In this document: one piece after another, positions 48,313 through 61,230 of the stretch
How positions within the stretch are numbered: the stretch's first letter is position 1
How the letters are laid out: the number at the start of each line of letters is the position of its first letter
Assembly (NCBI RefSeq): GCF_005503625.1
Contig: NZ_SCMX01000002.1
Span: forward strand, 62,001 to 126,000
Length of the DNA stretch: 64,000 nt
Reading direction: 5' to 3'
Source: Cupriavidus sp. 2SB
GTDB taxonomy: Bacteria; Pseudomonadota; Gammaproteobacteria; Burkholderiales; Burkholderiaceae
Translations under genes and position numbers: made by a program
The notes under the pieces: generated by a model
Told to the model about the DNA's origin: nothing
Seen by the model: only the letters and a program-made list of their open reading frames with translations
Database searches by the model: none

Positions 48313-48341
48313 CTCCCCTCTCCCGTATGCGGGAGAGGGGA
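48313..48341. repeat. REP-like palindrome, copy 7
   Basis: Arms CTCCCCTCTCCCG and its complement with a short centre. It lies between the convergent GST and parC genes, 12 and 25 bp from their stops. Confidence 0.85.
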
Positions 48342-48365
48342 ATAAACCGGTGCGGGAGGCGGGAC

Positions 48366-50693
<2,328 letters not shown>

Positions 50694-50831
50694 GGTGGGC
50701 AAGGGTGCGGCGGCCAGCTCCCGGAAAACTCAGGGCACCGTCCACCGGCTGTTGCAATCAGCGTGGGATTCTAATGGATGTGGATGACGATGCCGCCGCA
50801 AATAGCATCGTCCTTTGTGGCGCGCCTCGCC

Positions 50832-51637
50832 TCAAGGCATCGGCCGGCGTCCGCCGATCACCATCTGGACGCGCTCGGCGGCCACGCCGGTGCGCAGCAC
50901 GCGCGGACCATCGGCGCCTGCCGGCTGGTACAGGCGGTAGAACTCCAGCACGGTCTTCACGTACTGGCGGGTCTCGGCGTAAGGCGGAATCTGGTTGTTG
51001 TAGCGCTGCACCGCCCTTCGCCCGCGTTGTACGCGGCCAACGCGAGCTCAAGGTTGCCCGGGAACATCTGCATGAGGAAGCGCAGGTAGCGCACGCCAGC
51101 GGCGATATTGAGCTTGGGATCGGCCAGCTTCTGCTCGATCGAGCCACGCTTGTCCGCCGCCACGCCAAACCGCGCGCCGGTGTCCGGAATGACCTGCATC
51201 AGGCCGATGGCGCCCTTGGGCGACACCGCGCCAGCGTTGAAGCCGCTTTCCACGGCCATCACTGCCCGGACCAGCGCCGGGTCCACATCGTGCGCCCCGG
51301 CCACGCGTTCGATGATCGGATCGACGCGCCGCAGGTTCGGGTGGTTGAGCATGGTGCGGAACAGCTTGTCGCGCTCCGGCGTGGACTTGCCTTCCAGCGA
51401 CACCGCGCCGCGATGACCCAGGTTCGTCGAATCGAACTGGCCGCCGTCCTTCATGAAGAGCTTGTAGCGCTCATCGAGCCTGGCATCCGCAAAGTGCGCC
51501 ACGCCATCCTTGTCGATATAGCCCCACAACTCGGCGTGCGCCGGCATGGCGATGCAGAACGAACCGAGCGCGGCCAGCATGCAGGCCAGGCGCCTTGCCT
51601 GTCCTTTCCACCGCGATTGCCCTGTTCGTGCCTGCAT
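50832..51637 (-). pseudogene. Lytic transglycosylase, frameshifted near the C-terminus
   Basis: A soluble or periplasmic lytic transglycosylase. It has a signal peptide (to about residue 35, ending AHA), a DUF4124-like segment (ELWGYIDKDGVAHFADARL), and an SLT domain with catalytic E130 in AVESGFN, GLMQVIPDTG and LALAAYNAGEG. Right after that motif a four-G run seems to have lost one G (GGGCGG at about 51011-51016). The frame then stops at 50957 after a nonsense tail. Restoring one base continues AVQRYNNQIPPYAETRQYVKT and runs to a stop at 50832, for about 268 residues. It is either a true frameshift mutation or a base-calling error. Confidence 0.88.
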
Positions 51638-51668
51638 CGTCCAATTCTCCAGATAGTGCCGAGACCGA

Positions 51669-53663
<1,995 letters not shown>

Positions 53664-53872
53664 GGAGTCGATGCGGATGTAAGGCGGATAGAAGGTCTGG
53701 CGGCCAGGGGCCAGCCGGTTTGCGCTGCATTGTAATGGATCGACGTTGCCGGGCGTTCACCGCTCCCGCCGGGGCGGAATGGAGTCAGGCACAAATCCGG
53801 GGCCGGGGGTAAACTCGTCGGCCAGCCGCCGTGACGCTCCCCCTCCCCACCGTGCCCACGTCGAGCGGATAG

Positions 53873-53902
53873 AGACATTACAGAGACAATATCAAGACAA
53901 TA
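53873..53902 (+). promoter_or_regulatory. Three tandem AGACAWTA repeats with 11-bp period
   Basis: AGACATTA (53873), AGACAATA (53884) and AGACAATA (53895) are spaced exactly 11 bp apart and end 13 bases before the MFS start codon. Such phased direct repeats suggest cooperative binding by a regulator. The position close to the start would block transcription or translation rather than recruit polymerase. Confidence 0.5.
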
Positions 53903-53915
53903 ACGAGCCCTCGAC

Positions 53916-55124
53916 ATGACCGACCGCAAACTCTCCCTGACCACCGTACTTGTATGCGGCGGTCTTCTCGTCACGTTGTCCATGGGCATCCGGCATGGTT
54001 TCGGCCTGTTCAACATGCCGATCACCCAGGCGCATGGCTGGAACCGTGAAACCTTCGCCTTCGCATTGGCGCTGCAGAACCTGATGTGGGGCGCCAGCCA
54101 GCCCATCGCCGGCGCGCTGGCCGACAAGTTCGGCGCCATGCGTATCATGCTGATCGGCATCGCCCTGTACGTGGCCGGCCTGATCGTCATGGCCATGGCT
54201 ACGAGCGGCACCGGCTTTGCCACCGGTGCCGGCGTGCTGATTGGCATCGCGCAGTCGGGCACGACGTACAGTGTGGTCTATGGCGTGATCGGCCGCGTGG
54301 CCAGTGCCGAGAAACGGGTCTGGGCGATGGGGATCGCCGCCGCAGCCGGGTCGTTCGGCCAGTTCCTGATGATTCCGGTGGAGCAGACGCTGATTTCCAC
54401 GGTCGAGTGGCAGAACGCGCTGCTGATCCTGGCCTTCCTCGCCTGCTTCATGCTGCCGCTGGCCCTGACGCTGCGCGAGCCGAAGATGGCGCCGAGCACA
54501 GGCCCCCAGCAGAGCATTGGCGAAGCCGCCCGCGAGGCGTTCGGCAATCGCAACTTCCAGTTGCTGACGCTGGGCTACTTCGTCTGCGGGTTCCAGGTGG
54601 TGTTTATCGGCGTGCACCTGGCGCCGTACCTGAAGGATCGCGGGCTGGTGGACATCAAGGTCGCCACCGTGGCGCTGGCGCTGATCGGCCTGTTCAACGT
54701 CTTCGGCACGTACACCGCTGGCGCGCTGGGTCAACGCATGCCCAAGCGCTATCTGCTCTCCTCGATCTACATTGCGCGGTCGGTGGTCATCGCCGGCTAC
54801 CTGCTGCTGCCGCTGACCGCGTGGAGCACATGGATCTTCGCCGCGCTGATGGGCCTGCTGTGGCTGTCCACGGTGCCGCTGACCAACGGCATCATCGCCC
54901 AGGTGTTTGGCGTGAAGTACCTGTCGATGCTGTCCGGCGTGGTGTTCTTCTCGCACCAGATCGGCAGCTTCCTGGGCGCGTGGCTGGGTGGCTTCCTGTA
55001 CGACCGCACCGGCACGTACAACACGGTCTGGCTGATCGCTATCGCGCTGGGTGTGGTGGCCGCACTGGTCAACCTGCCGATCCGCGAACAGGCGCTGGTG
55101 CGTCCGCAACCGGTGGCGGTCTGA
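53916..55124 (+). CDS. Major facilitator superfamily transporter
   Basis: A 402-residue MFS protein with twelve hydrophobic helices. It has the N-terminal GIRHGFGLFNMPITQAHGW, the A-like loop GALADKFGAMRIMLIG between helices 2 and 3, and VFFSHQIGSFLGAWLGGFLYDRTGTY near the end. It resembles the oxalate/formate-antiporter-like or YbfB-like MFS groups common in Burkholderiales. The substrate is unknown. A small membrane-protein gene starts one base after its stop. Confidence 0.93.
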   Translation: MTDRKLSLTTVLVCGGLLVTLSMGIRHGFGLFNMPITQAHGWNRETFAFALALQNLMWGASQPIAGALADKFGAMRIMLIGIALYVAGLIVMAMATSGTGFATGAGVLIGIAQSGTTYSVVYGVIGRVASAEKRVWAMGIAAAAGSFGQFLMIPVEQTLISTVEWQNALLILAFLACFMLPLALTLREPKMAPSTGPQQSIGEAAREAFGNRNFQLLTLGYFVCGFQVVFIGVHLAPYLKDRGLVDIKVATVALALIGLFNVFGTYTAGALGQRMPKRYLLSSIYIARSVVIAGYLLLPLTAWSTWIFAALMGLLWLSTVPLTNGIIAQVFGVKYLSMLSGVVFFSHQIGSFLGAWLGGFLYDRTGTYNTVWLIAIALGVVAALVNLPIREQALVRPQPVAV

Positions 55125-55125
55125 C

Positions 55126-55251
55126 ATGGCCTGGGCACGTGGGTTGGGCTATCTGGCGCTGGCGGTGGTGCTGACGCTGGGATTCCTGGCGTACCTGCGG
55201 CCGGGTTTCATGGTGGATCTGACGAATATGGTGCTGGCCTGGTGTGGGTAG
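55126..55251 (+). CDS. Small membrane protein downstream of the MFS transporter
   Basis: A 41-residue peptide. It has one strong hydrophobic helix, GLGYLALAVVLTLGFLAYL, and a short tail with DLTNMVLAWCG. It begins one base past the MFS stop and would be read by coupled translation. Codon use matches its neighbours. I do not know a function; a small accessory subunit of the transporter is possible. The stop codon overlaps the start of a REP-like palindrome. Confidence 0.7.
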   Translation: MAWARGLGYLALAVVLTLGFLAYLRPGFMVDLTNMVLAWCG

Positions 55252-55291
55252 TTTTCTCCCCTCTCCCGCCATGCGGGAGAGGGGAGAAAAC
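55251..55291. repeat. REP-like palindrome, copy 8 (longest arms)
   Basis: Perfect 19-bp arms, GTTTTCTCCCCTCTCCCGC and its complement, around CAT. This is the longest perfect stem of the family. It lies between the convergent small membrane-protein and uup genes. T-runs flank the stem on both strands (TTTT beyond each arm), so it would work as a two-way terminator. Confidence 0.88.
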
Positions 55292-55306
55292 CGAACAAAA
55301 GGTAGG

Positions 55307-57229
55307 TCACTCCCCCTTCGTCTTCTTCTCCAGCACTTCCCACCGCTCCAGCGCTTCGAGCAATTCCATCTCGATGCCGTCATGCCGCGTGGCCAGTTCG
55401 GCGGCGCGGGCGGGGTCCGAAGCGTATAGGCTGCCGTCCGCCAACTGCGTGGAGAGCGTCTTCTGCTCGGTCTCCAGCGCGGCGATACGCTCAGGCAGGC
55501 TGTCCAGTTCGCGCTGTTCCTTGTACGAGAGCTTGACGGTCCGGCCACCGCTGCGGTTATCGCGGTTGCTGGCCGCCGATTCGACGGGCTTCTGCTCGGC
55601 CTGCTTCGCCTGCTTGGCCTGGAGCGCCTTGGCGCGCGCCGTCTGCTCCAGCCAGTCCGAATAGCCGCCCACGGACTCGCGCCAATTCCCGCCGCCTTCG
55701 GCGGCAATAGTCGATGTCACCACGTTGTCCAGGAACGCCCGATCGTGGGATACCAGGAAGACCGTACCGCTGTATTCCTCCAGCAGTTCCTCAAGCAGTT
55801 CCAGTGTGTCGATGTCGAGGTCGTTGGTCGGTTCGTCCAGCACCAGCACATTGGCCGGCCGCGCAAACAGCCGCGCCAGCAGCAGGCGGTTGCGTTCGCC
55901 GCCGGAGAGCGACTTCACCGGTGAACGCGCGCGTTCCGGCGCGAACAGGAAATCGCCGAGGTAGCTCATCACGTGTTTGCGCTGGCCGTTGACTTCCACC
56001 CAGTCACTACCCGGGCTGATGGTATCCGCCAGCGATTTCTCCAGGTCCAGCGACGCACGCATCTGGTCGAAGTACGCCACCTGCAGGTTGCTGCCGTTGC
56101 GCACGGTGCCGGAATCCGGCGCCAATTCGCCCAGGATCAGGCGCAGCAGCGTGGTCTTGCCCACGCCGTTGGGACCGATCAAACCCACCTTGTCGCCGCG
56201 CATGATCGTGGCCGTGAAGTCGCGCACCACGACCTTCTCGCCGTACGACTTCGACACATCGGTCAGTTCGGCCACGATCTTGCCCGAGCGGTCCGCCTGC
56301 GAGACTTCCAGCTTGACGTTGCCCTGCACGTCACGGCGCGCGGCACGCTCGCTGCGCATCGTCACCAGCCGCTGGATGCGGGCCACGCTGCGCGTGCGGC
56401 GCGCTTCCACACCCTTGCGGATCCAGACTTCTTCCTGCGCCAGCAGCTTGTCGAACTTGGCCTGTTCCACGGCCTCGTTGGCCAGCAGTTCGGCCTTGCG
56501 CACCTGGTATGCCTCGAAATTGCCCGGGAACGACAGCAGCTTGCCACGATCCAGTTCGACGATGCGCGTGGCCACGCGGTCCAGGAAGGCGCGATCGTGG
56601 GTAATCAGCAGCACGCTGCCGCGGAAGTTCAGCAGCAGGTCTTCGAGCCAGCCGATTGCCTCGACGTCCAGGTGGTTGGTCGGCTCGTCCAGCAGCAGGA
56701 TGTCCGGTTCGGCCACGAGACCCTGCGCCAGCGCCACGCGCTTCTGCAGGCCGCCCGAGAGCGCGTCTACCCGCACATGCGGATCGAGGTTGAGCCGGGC
56801 CAGCGTGGTTTCCACACGCGTGCGCAGGTGCCAGGCGTTGGCCGCATCGAGTTCGGCCTGCACATCATGCAACTCGGCCAGCGTGGCCTCGTCGTGATGG
56901 GTGTCGAGCTTGGCCAGCGCGGCGTCGTAGCGCAGTAGCAGGTCATGTGCCTCGCCCATGCCCAGGCTGACCGCATCGAACACGGTCAGGCCCGGCGCGA
57001 ACTGTGGTTCCTGCGCCACATAGGCCGAGGTGACGCCGCTCTGGCGGGAAATCAGGCCGTCATCCGGCGCCGACGCCCCGGAAATGATCCGCAGCAGCGA
57101 GGACTTGCCGCTGCCGTTGCGGCCAATCAGGCCGACCCGCTCGCCGGCTTCGAGCGAGAAATCGGTGTGGTCAAGCAATGCCACGTGGCCAAAGGCCAGT
57201 TGGGCATCGGTAATGGAAAACAGGGCCAT
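55307..57229 (-). CDS. uup: ABC-F family ATPase Uup
   Basis: A 640-residue protein with two ABC domains and no membrane span: Walker A GLIGRNGSGKSS and GLIGPNGVGKTT, signatures LSGGLQKR and LSGGERNR, Walker B LLLDEPTNHLD and VLDEPTNDLD. The C-terminal coiled coil (KLSYKEQRELDSLPERIAALE through ALERWEVLEKK) identifies Uup, a ribosome-linked ABC-F protein that lowers precise transposon excision and helps with ribosome or Holliday-junction stress. The start at MALFSITDAQLAFG matches the family; no clear ribosome site is seen. Confidence 0.95.
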   Translation of the reverse strand: MALFSITDAQLAFGHVALLDHTDFSLEAGERVGLIGRNGSGKSSLLRIISGASAPDDGLISRQSGVTSAYVAQEPQFAPGLTVFDAVSLGMGEAHDLLLRYDAALAKLDTHHDEATLAELHDVQAELDAANAWHLRTRVETTLARLNLDPHVRVDALSGGLQKRVALAQGLVAEPDILLLDEPTNHLDVEAIGWLEDLLLNFRGSVLLITHDRAFLDRVATRIVELDRGKLLSFPGNFEAYQVRKAELLANEAVEQAKFDKLLAQEEVWIRKGVEARRTRSVARIQRLVTMRSERAARRDVQGNVKLEVSQADRSGKIVAELTDVSKSYGEKVVVRDFTATIMRGDKVGLIGPNGVGKTTLLRLILGELAPDSGTVRNGSNLQVAYFDQMRASLDLEKSLADTISPGSDWVEVNGQRKHVMSYLGDFLFAPERARSPVKSLSGGERNRLLLARLFARPANVLVLDEPTNDLDIDTLELLEELLEEYSGTVFLVSHDRAFLDNVVTSTIAAEGGGNWRESVGGYSDWLEQTARAKALQAKQAKQAEQKPVESAASNRDNRSGGRTVKLSYKEQRELDSLPERIAALETEQKTLSTQLADGSLYASDPARAAELATRHDGIEMELLEALERWEVLEKKTKGE

Positions 57230-57752
57230 GGTGAGAAGGAGACGGGTGAGCGCGATGCCTGGGTGCGGCGCGGGGAGCGCCGGCACAGGGTGCGGACGCG
57301 CGAAAGGCAGGCCCGAATTGTAGACGACTGTGGTGGGCGGCTGCGGCATCAGACCGAAGGGCGCCTCTGGTTACGCAGTGGCGGCCACGAAAAAGAAAAG
57401 GCCCGTTCGGTTGAACGGGCCCCAAGAGTCTCTCCTCGGTGCCCTGCTCGCAAGGCACGTCTGAAGGATAGCCAGCCGCACGCTGCGCCAGAAGTCGGAC
57501 AAATCCTTAAGGGAAAGTCCCCGTCAACCTGCGATGGCGCAAAGCGTTGCGCGCCGGGAACGTTGAAGATCGCCACTAGCTGATGCTGTTGTGCCTTGCA
57601 CGTGGCCCGTGGAACAATCGGCGCCATCGGTTTCTCCGACCGCGCAACGGCCGCACCAGTACGAAAGCAGCATCAGAGCCGGAACCATCCGGCCATCGGC
57701 GGCAAACATGCCGCCTGGGTTATTTCCTGACAATTTTTCGACGGGTATTTTC
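57230..57752. other. Intergenic region between uup and the GltI-like gene
   Basis: 523 bp between divergent genes. It holds an intrinsic terminator on the minus strand (57390-57421) with no gene upstream of it. The 330 bp to its right may encode a small RNA or a leader of uup. It does not match my recollection of 6S RNA, SRP RNA or tRNA. The transcript remains unassigned. Confidence 0.55.
57390..57421 (-). terminator. Orphan intrinsic terminator upstream of uup
   Basis: GGCCCGTTC (57400-57408) and GAACGGGCC (57413-57421) form a perfect 9-bp stem. On the minus strand TTTTCTTTTT follows. No coding sequence ends before it on that strand. It lies 160 bp before the uup start, so it is either the end of a small RNA or an attenuator in the uup leader. 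Confidence 0.85.
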
Positions 57753-58688
57753 ATGACCAATTCGGGCCTGCCGCGCCGTGCCTCAATCCGAGGTCTGGCG
57801 TCTGTCGTAGTTTCCTTTGCCGCGCTGCTCTGCCTGCCCGCCTCGCCGCGGGTGCAGGCCGCCACGCCCAACTCCGTGGTGCTGCGCATCCAGCAAAGCG
57901 GTGTCATCCGCATTGCCCACCGCGAAAGCTCGGTGCCATTCTCGTTCGTGGCCGACGGCAAGCCGATGGGCTATGCCGTGGACCTCTGCCTCAAGGTGGC
58001 CGATGCCCTGCGCTCCCAGCTCAAGCTGCCGCAACTGCGGGTGGAGTGGGTGCCGGTGACACCGGCTTCCCGGATTCCCGCCATCGTCGACGGCAAGGCC
58101 GATCTTGAATGCGGATCGACCACCAATAACCGCGAACGGCGCGACCAGGTGGCCTTCACCATCCCGCACTACATTGCAGGCAGCCGCATGATCGTGAAGT
58201 CCGATTCCGGTATCCGCAAATGGAACGACCTGCGCGGCAAGACCGTGGTTTCGACCACGGGCACCACGCCGCTGGCCATGCTCCGCAAGATGGACGAAAC
58301 GGGCGCGATGGGATGGAAGGTGGTGGAAGCCAAGGACCACGCCGAGGCGTTTGCCATGGTGGAAGCGGGCAAGGCCGACGCCTTCGTCATGGATGACGTG
58401 CTGCTGTACGGCCTGCGCGCTAACGCCAAGAACCCGACGGCCCTGACAGTGACGGGCGACCTGCTCACCATCGAGCCGTACGCCATCATGCTTTCGAAAA
58501 ACGATGCCGAGTTCAAGAAGATCGTGGACCGCGCAATGATCGCCGCGATCTACGATCAGGAAACGCAGAAGCTCTACCGCAAGTGGTTCCAGCAGCCGAT
58601 TCCGCCCAATGGCATCACGCTCGATATTCCCATGAGCTACCTGCTGCGCGATTCGTTCAAGTTCCCCAGCGACAAGGTGGCAGACTGA
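57753..58688 (+). CDS. Amino-acid ABC transporter substrate-binding protein (GltI/glutamate-aspartate type)
   Basis: A 311-residue periplasmic protein of SBP family 3. The signal peptide is about residues 1-36 (GLASVVVSFAALLCLPASPR, cut near VQA). The mature domain has RIAHRESSVPFSFVADGKPMGYAVDLC, DLECGSTTNNRERRDQVAFT and LRGKTVVSTTGTTPL, as in GltI-type glutamate/aspartate binding proteins. No permease or ATPase genes are next to it, so it is an orphan binding protein. The ribosome site is weak. Confidence 0.93.
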   Translation: MTNSGLPRRASIRGLASVVVSFAALLCLPASPRVQAATPNSVVLRIQQSGVIRIAHRESSVPFSFVADGKPMGYAVDLCLKVADALRSQLKLPQLRVEWVPVTPASRIPAIVDGKADLECGSTTNNRERRDQVAFTIPHYIAGSRMIVKSDSGIRKWNDLRGKTVVSTTGTTPLAMLRKMDETGAMGWKVVEAKDHAEAFAMVEAGKADAFVMDDVLLYGLRANAKNPTALTVTGDLLTIEPYAIMLSKNDAEFKKIVDRAMIAAIYDQETQKLYRKWFQQPIPPNGITLDIPMSYLLRDSFKFPSDKVAD

Positions 58689-58704
58689 AACTGCCTCAAG
58701 GTCC

Positions 58705-58731
58705 GGCCGGGATGGCCGGGATGGCCGGCAT
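58705..58731. repeat. Three tandem 9-bp repeats
   Basis: GGCCGGGAT GGCCGGGAT GGCCGGCAT lies just after the GltI-like gene. It is short and probably a slippage product; it may differ in copy number between strains. Confidence 0.6.
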
Positions 58732-58783
58732 GCGAAACTAGCGGCCAAACTCTCGCATTCCGCCCTCCTTTCGCACGATCACG

Positions 58784-59974
58784 ATGACTGCCGCCTCATC
58801 CATCAAACTGTCTGACTTGTCTGTTTCCACGGCAGTTGCTGGCCTGATCGCCATGCTGACCGGCTACACCAGTTCACTGGTGCTGATGATCCAGGCCGGG
58901 CAGGCAGCCCACCTCAGCGATGCACAGATTGCCTCATGGATCTGGGCATTGTCGGTGGGAATGGGCGTGACCACACTTGGATTGTCGCTGGCGATGCGCG
59001 TGCCGGTGGTCGTGGCATGGTCCACGCCCGGCGCGGCGCTGTTGATCGCCAGCTTGCCCGGGGTGCCCTACCCCGAGGCCATCGGCGCCTTCTTGATGGC
59101 TGCACTGTTGATGACGGCGGCTGGCCTGACCGGCTGGTTCGACCGGCTCATGAAGGCGCTTCCGGCGAGCATCGCGTCGGCGCTGCTCGCTGGCATCCTG
59201 TTCCGGATCAGCGTTGATGTCTTTATCCAGGCACAGCACCAGACCGTGCTGCTGCTCGTGATGTTCGCCGCCTACCTGCTGGGCCGCCGCCTGTGGCCAC
59301 GTTACGCCGTGCCGGTGGTGCTGGCCATTGGCGTGGCGCTGGCTGGCGCGCTGGGCCAGTTGCACTTCGAGCAATTTCACTTCGCCGCCGCGCTGCCGGT
59401 TTGGACCACGCCGGCGTTCTCGCTGTCGGCATTCATCAGCATCGCCGTGCCGCTGTTTATCGTGGCGCTGGCATCGCAGAATATTCCAGGGCTGGCCGTG
59501 TTGCGCGCCGATGGCTACCACGTGCCGGCCAGCCCGCTGATTACGGTGACGGGCGTTGCATCGGCCATCCTCGCGCCGTTTGGCTCGCATGGCATCAACC
59601 TCGCAGCGATTACCGCCGCCATCTGCACCGGTCCGCAAGCGGATGCCGACCCGCGCCGCCGCTATATGGCGGCGGTGGTCTGTGGTATCGGCTATCTGGT
59701 GATGGGCGTGATGGCCGCGAGCATCGCAGCGCTATTCGCGGCGTTTCCGAAGGCACTGGTGGTGGGCGTGGCAGCGTTCGCGCTGCTGGGATCGATCGCC
59801 AATGGCCTGACTGTTGCCATGCAGACGCCAGCCGAACGGGAATCGGCGCTGCTGACGTTCATGATCACGGCATCGGGCATGACGCTGGCCGGAGTCGGCT
59901 CGGCTTTCTGGGGTGTGGTGGGCGGAATGCTCGCGCTGCTGATTCTCAAGCCGCGCGAGCAACGAGCAAGCTGA
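58784..59974 (+). CDS. benE: Benzoate/H+ symporter family protein BenE
   Basis: A 396-residue inner-membrane protein with about eleven hydrophobic helices. The BenE family is recognised by its start (GLIAMLTGYTSSLVLMIQAGQAAHLSDAQIASWIWALSVGMG in part), TPGAALLIA, LASQNIPGLAVLRADGYHVPASPLI and GSHGINLAAITAAICTGP. It takes up benzoate with protons in characterised relatives. No benABCD or cat genes are near, so the substrate here may be another aromatic acid. Confidence 0.94.
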   Translation: MTAASSIKLSDLSVSTAVAGLIAMLTGYTSSLVLMIQAGQAAHLSDAQIASWIWALSVGMGVTTLGLSLAMRVPVVVAWSTPGAALLIASLPGVPYPEAIGAFLMAALLMTAAGLTGWFDRLMKALPASIASALLAGILFRISVDVFIQAQHQTVLLLVMFAAYLLGRRLWPRYAVPVVLAIGVALAGALGQLHFEQFHFAAALPVWTTPAFSLSAFISIAVPLFIVALASQNIPGLAVLRADGYHVPASPLITVTGVASAILAPFGSHGINLAAITAAICTGPQADADPRRRYMAAVVCGIGYLVMGVMAASIAALFAAFPKALVVGVAAFALLGSIANGLTVAMQTPAERESALLTFMITASGMTLAGVGSAFWGVVGGMLALLILKPREQRAS

Positions 59975-59994
59975 ACCGTCCCTGCAACGGCAAC

Positions 59995-60519
59995 CTACAG
60001 CAGCAGGAAGGCGATCTCGGACGCCGGGATCTGCGACACGGGCACGCCGCGCCGACGCTGGAACAGCACATGTTCCAGCACGCGGTCGCGCTGTTCGGCA
60101 AACACTTGTGGATCGAAGCGCAGCGCATACACGGCGTAGTGCTCAGCCAGCAGCTTGTAGACCCGATGGCGGACGAGCAGCATCTCGTTCTCGGCGTGGA
60201 GTTGGGCCATCTCCGTGCTGTGGTCCTCTTCGAGCTGGCGCATGCTGACCACCACGCGGGCATGCATTCCCCGGTAGCGGTCGATCTCGGCATGGGCGCG
60301 CCGCAACTCCTCGCGCACGCTGCGCACTTCCTGTATCAGCTTGAGGTTCTGCTGGACGCCGCGCTGGATGCGCGACGCCTCTTCGAGCGCGTGATCGGCG
60401 GCGGCAATCGTGTTCTGCCAAACGCCGTCTCGGGGCTCCTCGCGGACATCCGGCGTTCCCTCGACGCCAGCTAGCCGCGTGACGGGCCACTGCGTGACCG
60501 CGTCCGGTTCGTTATTCAT
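59995..60519 (-). CDS. Coiled-coil protein of unknown function
   Basis: A 174-residue soluble protein. After an acidic, disordered start (residues 1-35), a long helical region (about 40-120, e.g. EEASRIQRGVQQNLKLIQEV and LRRAHAEIDRYRGMHARVV) predicts a coiled coil. The C-terminal 50 residues are more globular and end VSQIPASEIAFLLL. A strong ribosome site AGGGGAG precedes the ATG. The family is not recognised. It converges on benE, 21 bp away. Confidence 0.8.
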   Translation of the reverse strand: MNNEPDAVTQWPVTRLAGVEGTPDVREEPRDGVWQNTIAAADHALEEASRIQRGVQQNLKLIQEVRSVREELRRAHAEIDRYRGMHARVVVSMRQLEEDHSTEMAQLHAENEMLLVRHRVYKLLAEHYAVYALRFDPQVFAEQRDRVLEHVLFQRRRGVPVSQIPASEIAFLLL

Positions 60520-60879
60520 GATGCTCCCCTAACCCGTCTGCACCACAACCCGCCACCGGCGATTTTTTGATGCCGGCATGGTCAGGCCACGGCCTGTAAA
60601 TCACCGCGACGCATTGTCGCCGTCTCGACCAACTATTACGAGCGGCCTTTGTTTTAATGTGTGTCCCATCATTCAAGCCCGCTTGCGCGACTACCGCAAC
60701 CACCGCAAAGAGGGGTAATCCATCCGCCGGAAACCTTTACCCCGCTTGGGTTAGCGCGGTTCCGACGCGGCGTTTGCAGGCCCCACGCAGCAAGGCATCG
60801 GATAATGTCCTCTTTCAAGCGGCCCGCGCGTCGCTTTTTACGGTGCCTCCCTTCGTTTCGCCCTCTCGCCCCGCATTCC
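60520..60879. other. Intergenic region upstream of the SMR exporter gene
   Basis: 360 bp. It includes an inverted repeat GGGGTAA (60712-60718) / TTACCCC (60737-60743) in what would be the exporter leader. The repeat pairs of a guanidine riboswitch, common upstream of SMR genes, were looked for and not found. No gene is supported. Confidence 0.5.
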
Positions 60880-61209
60880 ATGAACGGATACGTACTCCTC
60901 ACCCTTGCCATCATTGCCGAAGTCATTGCCACCAGCAGCCTCAAGGCCGCCGAGAATTTCACGCGGTTCTGGCCTAGCGTGCTGGTCGTGTCGGGGTATG
61001 TCGCAGCGTTCTGGCTGCTGATGCAGGTCATGAAGACCGTGCCGGTTGGGGTGGCCTACGCCATCTGGTCCGGCGCCGGCATCGTGTTGGTCACCCTGAT
61101 CGCGTCGATCCTCTACCGTCAGATTCCTGACCTTGCCGCCTGGCTGGGCATCGGCCTGATCATCGCCGGCGTGGCCGTGATCCAGCTGTTCTCGAAAATG
61201 AGCCACTGA
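60880..61209 (+). CDS. Small multidrug resistance (SMR) family transporter
   Basis: A 109-residue four-helix membrane protein of the EmrE/Sug-type SMR family that exchanges cationic compounds for protons. The essential membrane glutamate is E14 in LAIIAEVIATSSLKAAENF. The second-helix and third-helix motifs SGYVAAFWLLMQVMKTVPVGVAYAIWSGAGIV are present as separate blocks. The VGVAYAIWSGAG form is that of the EmrE/Qac subtype, so quaternary ammonium export is more likely than guanidinium export. Confidence 0.95.
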   Translation: MNGYVLLTLAIIAEVIATSSLKAAENFTRFWPSVLVVSGYVAAFWLLMQVMKTVPVGVAYAIWSGAGIVLVTLIASILYRQIPDLAAWLGIGLIIAGVAVIQLFSKMSH

Positions 61210-61230
61210 GGGCGTTGAGGGGCGCGGCGC

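Noticed and set aside
57421..57600. Possible 6S RNA, SRP RNA or tRNA before the orphan terminator.
   Set aside because: No pairing of the two ends, no SRP loop motif and no cloverleaf could be found by eye. The transcript is left as unassigned.
60540..60879. Guanidine riboswitch (ykkC or mini-ykkC) upstream of the SMR gene.
   Set aside because: The paired ACGR loops of mini-ykkC and the conserved core of ykkC are absent. The exporter itself looks like the quaternary-ammonium subtype.
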